Below are positions 60,489 to 64,000 of a stretch of DNA of 64,000 nt, one piece after another. Source of the stretch: Desulforapulum autotrophicum HRM2 (lineage in GTDB: Bacteria; Desulfobacterota; Desulfobacteria; Desulfobacterales; Desulfobacteraceae). The notes under the pieces are model-generated. The model saw only the letters and a program-made list of their open reading frames with translations. It searched no databases and had not been told where the DNA came from. The position numbers and the translations under genes are program-made. The stretch's first letter is position 1. Every line of letters starts with the position of its first letter. The DNA lies in NCBI RefSeq assembly GCF_000020365.1, contig NC_012108.1, positions 1,860,001 through 1,924,000 on the forward strand. Direction: 5' to 3'.

Positions 60489-60938
60489 ATGGCAGATAGA
60501 CTGGATCAATTCCTTGATGATCTCCAGGATAAAATTTTTGATGAGGCAAGAAATGCCCTTGGTGAACAGGGATTTGAACGTTGGCAAAATCCAAGGTTCA
60601 GGGGCCGACTGGACGATTATGACGTTCACGGTCATGCTCTGGGCGATTGCGGCGATTCCATGGATATTTATTTTAAATTCGAAAGGGACCGGGTGGTTGA
60701 AGCCTCTTATATGACCGATGGCTGCGGGTCAAGTAATGTGTGCGGGTCCTTTGCTGCAGAGATGACCATTGGCATGGGTGCCGAAGAGCTTGCAGACATT
60801 ACAGGAGATATGATACTGGCAAAGCTGGGCAATATGCCCGAGGATGACAGACATTGTGCCTTCCTTGCAGCCGGAACCGTGCAGGAGGCATTGCGGATTT
60901 ATATGACAGGTTCCAGGGAACGTAAGGGTAAAGCCTGA
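60489..60938 (+). CDS. NifU/IscU-like iron-sulfur scaffold protein
   Basis: A 149-residue protein with the IscU fold pattern: GHALGDCGDSMDIYFKFE, SYMTDGCGSSNVCGSFAAEM and DDRHCAFLAAGTVQEALRIY. The three Cys blocks correspond to the cluster-assembly cysteines, with a second Cys in the middle block. The N-terminal 45 residues are an unusual extension. Good ribosome site AGGAGG before the ATG, 20 bp after metF; its stop overlaps the next ATG (TGATG). It may supply clusters to CO dehydrogenase or to folate enzymes in the same operon. Confidence 0.85.
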   Translation: MADRLDQFLDDLQDKIFDEARNALGEQGFERWQNPRFRGRLDDYDVHGHALGDCGDSMDIYFKFERDRVVEASYMTDGCGSSNVCGSFAAEMTIGMGAEELADITGDMILAKLGNMPEDDRHCAFLAAGTVQEALRIYMTGSRERKGKA

Positions 60939-61156
60939 TGGAAGAAGAAAAAGATATGGTGACCGTTCAGGTCAATCTGGATATAACCGTTGAGTCTTTA
61001 AAGACAGTGGTTGCAAATGCCAAGGCCGTTGCCGGTAAAGATGACCGAGGTGTTTACCGGGTTGATACGGCGGACAAGCTTGGAGAAATTATTTCACAGT
61101 TTCTCATGACGGCTGATTTTCAAAGGTTTGCAGCGGATTTGAAGAATTATAACTAA
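60938..61156 (+). CDS. Small unknown protein coupled to the NifU-like gene
   Basis: A 72-residue acidic protein with no recognised domain: VTVQVNLDITVESLKTVVAN is followed by GEIISQFLMTADFQRFAADL. It has no cysteine and no membrane segment. Its ATG overlaps the stop of the NifU-like gene (TGATG), and the CooC-type ATPase follows 32 bp later, so it is co-made with maturation factors and could be their partner; this is inference. Confidence 0.7.
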   Translation: MEEEKDMVTVQVNLDITVESLKTVVANAKAVAGKDDRGVYRVDTADKLGEIISQFLMTADFQRFAADLKNYN

Positions 61157-61188
61157 CCGGGGGCAGGGTTTGTCTCCAGGGAGATAAA

Positions 61189-61974
61189 ATGAGTAAGGTA
61201 ATTGCTTTGGCAGGAAAGGGCGGTGTCGGAAAGACAACGGTGGCTGCTCTGCTCGTGCGTCATTTGACAAAGAACGGTGCGTCCCCAGTGCTTGCGGTTG
61301 ACGCCGACCCCAACAGCAACCTTGGGGAAACCCTTGGCATTAAGGTTGATAAAACCGTGGGGGATGTCAGGGAAGATTTCATGAAAAATCCCCAGGGGAT
61401 TCCTTCGGGCATGGATAAAATTGTCTATCTTGAAATGCTTATAAATCAGGTGATCATCGAACAGGAGGCATTTGACCTTCTTGTCATGGGGCGCCAGGAG
61501 GGCCAGGGGTGTTACTGCATGGTCAACAACATTCTGAACCGTTTTACCGAGGAGCTTGAGAAAAATTATAAATATCTCATGGTGGACAATGAGGCGGGCA
61601 TGGAACATTTGAGTCGGCGGACCAGTGGCAAGGTGGACATGCTGCTGCTTGTGACCGACTATGCACTTCGGGGTCTCAGGGCTGTTGGCAGGATCAACTC
61701 CATGCTGTCCGATCTGAAACTCACCGTCGGCCAGGTGGGGCTCATTGTAAACCGGGCACCTGAAACCCTTGGAAAGGCCTTTCTTGATGAATGTGAAAAG
61801 ATCGGGATTCCCATTGTCTGTACCATTCCCGACGATACAGCCCTTTTGGATTTTGACATGGAAGGTCGTTCCCTGATGGATCTTCCAGACGACTCCCTGG
61901 CTGTGAAGGCTGTGGATGGGCTCATGGACACTGTTCTTCCTGCTGTGAAGCAAACAAGGAGGATTCATGGATAA
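61189..61974 (+). CDS. Second CooC/AcsF-type ATPase
   Basis: A 261-residue MinD-type ATPase: Walker A AGKGGVGKTT, AVDADPNSNLGETLG, the CxC motif EGQGCYCMVNN and VDNEAGMEHLSRRTSGKVDM. It has all the features of CO dehydrogenase nickel-insertion ATPases, like the protein at 45268. It overlaps the acyl-CoA synthetase start by 8 bp. GGGAGATAA precedes the ATG. Two copies may serve different CODHs or different steps. Confidence 0.9.
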   Translation: MSKVIALAGKGGVGKTTVAALLVRHLTKNGASPVLAVDADPNSNLGETLGIKVDKTVGDVREDFMKNPQGIPSGMDKIVYLEMLINQVIIEQEAFDLLVMGRQEGQGCYCMVNNILNRFTEELEKNYKYLMVDNEAGMEHLSRRTSGKVDMLLLVTDYALRGLRAVGRINSMLSDLKLTVGQVGLIVNRAPETLGKAFLDECEKIGIPIVCTIPDDTALLDFDMEGRSLMDLPDDSLAVKAVDGLMDTVLPAVKQTRRIHG

Positions 61975-64000
61975 GCTTGATGCTATTTTTGCACCCGAGT
62001 CAATCGCCGTTATTGGTGCCTCGACCCAGAAGGGAAAAGTGGGCCATGATATCTTTGCCAATATTTTGTTTGGCGGTTTCAAGGGAACCATTTATCCAGT
62101 TAATCCCAAAGCCAAATCAATCATTGGGGTGAAGTGTTACACCAGCGTGACCAATATCCCGGATCCCATTGATCTTGCCATGGTGATCCTTCCGCCAAAG
62201 CTCGCCCTTAATGCGGTAAAAGAGTGTATTGCCAAAGGGGTAAAAGGGGTGGTGATCGTCTCTGCCGGCTTTAAAGAGGTCAGGGGAGAAGGTGCCGAGA
62301 TTGAGGAGCAGATCAAGGCTGTGTGTCGCGCTGCCAATATTCGCCTGGTAGGTCCGAACTGCCTTGGTGTCATCAATCCTTCGCCCGATGTCTCCCTGAA
62401 TGCAAGCTTTTCCAGCCGGATGCCGACGGCTGGAAATGTGTCATTTATTTCCCAGAGCGGGGCGCTTTGCACGGCGGTACTTGATTTTGCCGCAGACAAG
62501 GGGTTTGGGTTCTCAAAGTTCATCTCCATTGGAAACAAGGCGGACGTGGATGAGCTCGATCTATTACGCTATTACCACAAGGATCCCAATACCGATGTGG
62601 TCATGATTTATATGGAAGAACTTTCCCGGGGGGCTGAGGAGTTTATTTCCGAGGTAAGAGAGATGACATCAGGGGTGAATCCCACCCCGGTGATTGCCAT
62701 TAAATCCGGTACTTCGGTTGCCGGAGCTGCGGCTGCCGCCTCCCATACTGGTGCCCTTGCAGGTTCAGACGCCATTTATGACTCTATTTTCTTTCAGTCC
62801 GGGATTGTGCGGTGTCATACGGTCAACGAGCTATTTGATTATGCCCAGGCCCTTGCCGCTAAAAAAATACCCAACGGAGACAAGATTGCCATTGTTACCA
62901 ATGCGGGTGGACCCGGCATCATTGCCACAGATATGAGCGAAAATTCCGGGCTGAGTCTTGCCCGTTTCTCAGATGAGACCATCTCTGAACTGCACAAGTA
63001 TCTGCCACCCACGGCAAATTTTCATAACCCAGTGGATGTGATCGGAGATGCGGCAAGGGACCGGTATGAAAACACTCTGGCCACTGTGCTCAGTGATCCC
63101 GGGGTGGATGGGGTTCTGATTATCCTGACTCCCCAGTCAATGACCGATGCCATGGGAACGGCCGAGGCCATTGTCAATATAGCAAGGAACGCCATCAAAC
63201 CCATTGTCTGTTCTTTCATGGGGGTGGTTGATGTGTCCGACGGGGTAAAACTTCTCCAGAGGAACCATGTGCCGGTATACCAGTTTCCGGAAAGTGCGGC
63301 CCGGGCCATGGGCGTTCTTTACCGAAGCAAACAATGGCTCTCAAGAAAAATTTTGCCGGAGTACGCTGTTGTCCATGATGTGGAGCGGGCAGGCAGGATT
63401 GTCCAGGATTGCATGGACAGGGGGCAGACCACCATGGGGGAACTTGACGGCAGCGAACTCCTTGCCTGTTATGGTTTTAAAACCCTTGACATGGCCCTTG
63501 CCAAAACCCGGGCCGAGGCAATACAGATTGCCGGGCGCATTGGTTACCCGGTAGTCATGAAGATCGTTTCCGAACAGATTCTTCACAAGTCCGATGCAAA
63601 GGCAGTAATGGTGGGGATTGTCACTCCGGATGAGGCAGGCGAGGCCTTTGATAAAATCATGGCAAACGCTGAGGCTTACAACTCCATGGCAAAGCTTGAC
63701 GGTGTCCTTGTTCAGGAGTCGGCAAAAAAAGGCAGGGAGGTTATCCTTGGAGTGAGTCGTGATGATGTGTTTGGACATGCAGTGATGTTCGGGTTGGGCG
63801 GAATTTTTGTGGAGGTTTATAAGGATGTGGTCTTCCGGATGGCGCCCATGGGACGAAATGTAGCAAGAAGAATGGTCAAGGGTATAAAGGGTTACCCCCT
63901 CCTTGCCGGAGTCAGGGGAGAAGCACCCGCAGACATTGAGGCCCTTGAGAAAAACCTTGTGAGTTTACGGGCCATGGTGACTGACTATCCAGTGATCAAG
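61967..64000 (+). CDS. NDP-forming acyl-CoA (acetyl-CoA) synthetase, 3' end outside window
   Basis: The open frame runs from the ATG at 61967 (AAGGAGG just upstream) to the window edge, 678 codons so far. It is a fused alpha-beta ADP-forming acyl-CoA synthetase: CoA-binding domain (SIAVIGASTQKGKVGHDIF), succinyl-CoA-synthetase-like domains with the phospho-acceptor His260 in SHTGALAGS, and an ATP-grasp domain (YPVVMKIVSEQILHKSDAKA, MFGLGGIFVEVYKDV). Such enzymes interconvert acetyl-CoA, ADP and Pi with acetate, CoA and ATP. It is co-translated with the CooC-like gene. Substrate may be acetyl or another acyl group. Confidence 0.93.
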   Translation, partial: MDKLDAIFAPESIAVIGASTQKGKVGHDIFANILFGGFKGTIYPVNPKAKSIIGVKCYTSVTNIPDPIDLAMVILPPKLALNAVKECIAKGVKGVVIVSAGFKEVRGEGAEIEEQIKAVCRAANIRLVGPNCLGVINPSPDVSLNASFSSRMPTAGNVSFISQSGALCTAVLDFAADKGFGFSKFISIGNKADVDELDLLRYYHKDPNTDVVMIYMEELSRGAEEFISEVREMTSGVNPTPVIAIKSGTSVAGAAAAASHTGALAGSDAIYDSIFFQSGIVRCHTVNELFDYAQALAAKKIPNGDKIAIVTNAGGPGIIATDMSENSGLSLARFSDETISELHKYLPPTANFHNPVDVIGDAARDRYENTLATVLSDPGVDGVLIILTPQSMTDAMGTAEAIVNIARNAIKPIVCSFMGVVDVSDGVKLLQRNHVPVYQFPESAARAMGVLYRSKQWLSRKILPEYAVVHDVERAGRIVQDCMDRGQTTMGELDGSELLACYGFKTLDMALAKTRAEAIQIAGRIGYPVVMKIVSEQILHKSDAKAVMVGIVTPDEAGEAFDKIMANAEAYNSMAKLDGVLVQESAKKGREVILGVSRDDVFGHAVMFGLGGIFVEVYKDVVFRMAPMGRNVARRMVKGIKGYPLLAGVRGEAPADIEALEKNLVSLRAMVTDYPVIK

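Noticed and set aside
61153-62091. 312-codon open frame opposite the second CooC gene
   Set aside because: It is the shadow of a clear CooC-type ATPase with intact motifs on the plus strand and crosses the next gene start.

Overview
The window looks like chromosomal DNA of a strictly anaerobic deltaproteobacterium, most likely a Desulfobacteraceae sulfate reducer that oxidises acetate completely or fixes CO2 through the Wood-Ljungdahl pathway (a Desulfobacterium-type organism). This is inferred from gene content: a full carbonyl and methyl branch (CO dehydrogenase, acetyl-CoA synthase, both corrinoid protein subunits, methyltransferase, fhs, folD, fchA, metF), many iron-sulfur proteins, and a Gram-negative envelope (TonB receptor, RND-type outer membrane factor). 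I could not run any search.

Layout. 1-4216 (minus): TonB receptor, FecCD-type permease, ATPase and a truncated binding protein, a metal/chelate uptake operon. 4591-7946 (plus): a PhnD-like lipoprotein, a histidine kinase with a Cys/Trp-rich insert, and a lone receiver. 7972-11612 (minus): a dikinase-like protein without the usual PEP/pyruvate barrel, translationally coupled to a phosphatase/Cys-cluster fusion. 11699-12747: a decayed ABC exporter. 12888-18812 (plus): a MacAB/TolC-like tripartite exporter plus a membrane protein. 18875-21970 (minus): LysM protein and a Ktr-type K+ uptake pair. 22146-28454 (plus): degenerate HD-GYP protein, MotA, MotB, then an HTH-EIIA fusion, a ClC-CBS channel and a USP-like protein. 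28459-30445 (minus): MarR regulator and a KamA-family radical SAM enzyme.

30654-34885 (minus): a compact information-processing operon, DUF721, tRNA modification methyltransferase, tRNA-Ser(GGA), dnaX, ebfC, recR and a YkgJ protein. 34954-40750 (minus): a putative regulatory [FeFe]-hydrogenase-like module (DRTGG, RsbW-like ATPase, HydS-like protein, PHP, ATPase, 2Fe-2S protein) ending in an acyl-CoA ligase. Divergent from it at 40917-45211 (plus): a queuosine-tRNA mannosyltransferase homologue, NuoE- and NuoF-like NADH module proteins and another YkgJ protein.

45268-64000: the Wood-Ljungdahl island. The minus-strand acs operon runs acsD, an Ala-rich ORF, acsA/cooS, acsB, acsC, acsE, then an intrinsic terminator, a 102-residue unknown and cooC. 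Divergently, fhs is transcribed alone; folD and fchA are on the minus strand; metF, a NifU-like scaffold, a 72-residue unknown, a second CooC-type ATPase and an NDP-forming acyl-CoA synthetase (cut by the right edge) run on the plus strand. Together these give formate activation, reduction to methyl-THF, methyl transfer to the corrinoid protein, CO/CO2 interconversion, acetyl-CoA assembly or cleavage, nickel/FeS maturation and acetate/acetyl-CoA exchange with ATP.

Most unusual points: the barrel-less dikinase/phosphatase pair; an Ala/Pro-tethered C-terminal minidomain on AcsD next to an Ala-rich protein with DLF repeats; the rearranged HydS/NuoEF locus without a catalytic hydrogenase; a TTG-initiated acsD behind a roughly 230-nt leader; and a tRNA gene embedded in the dnaX operon.
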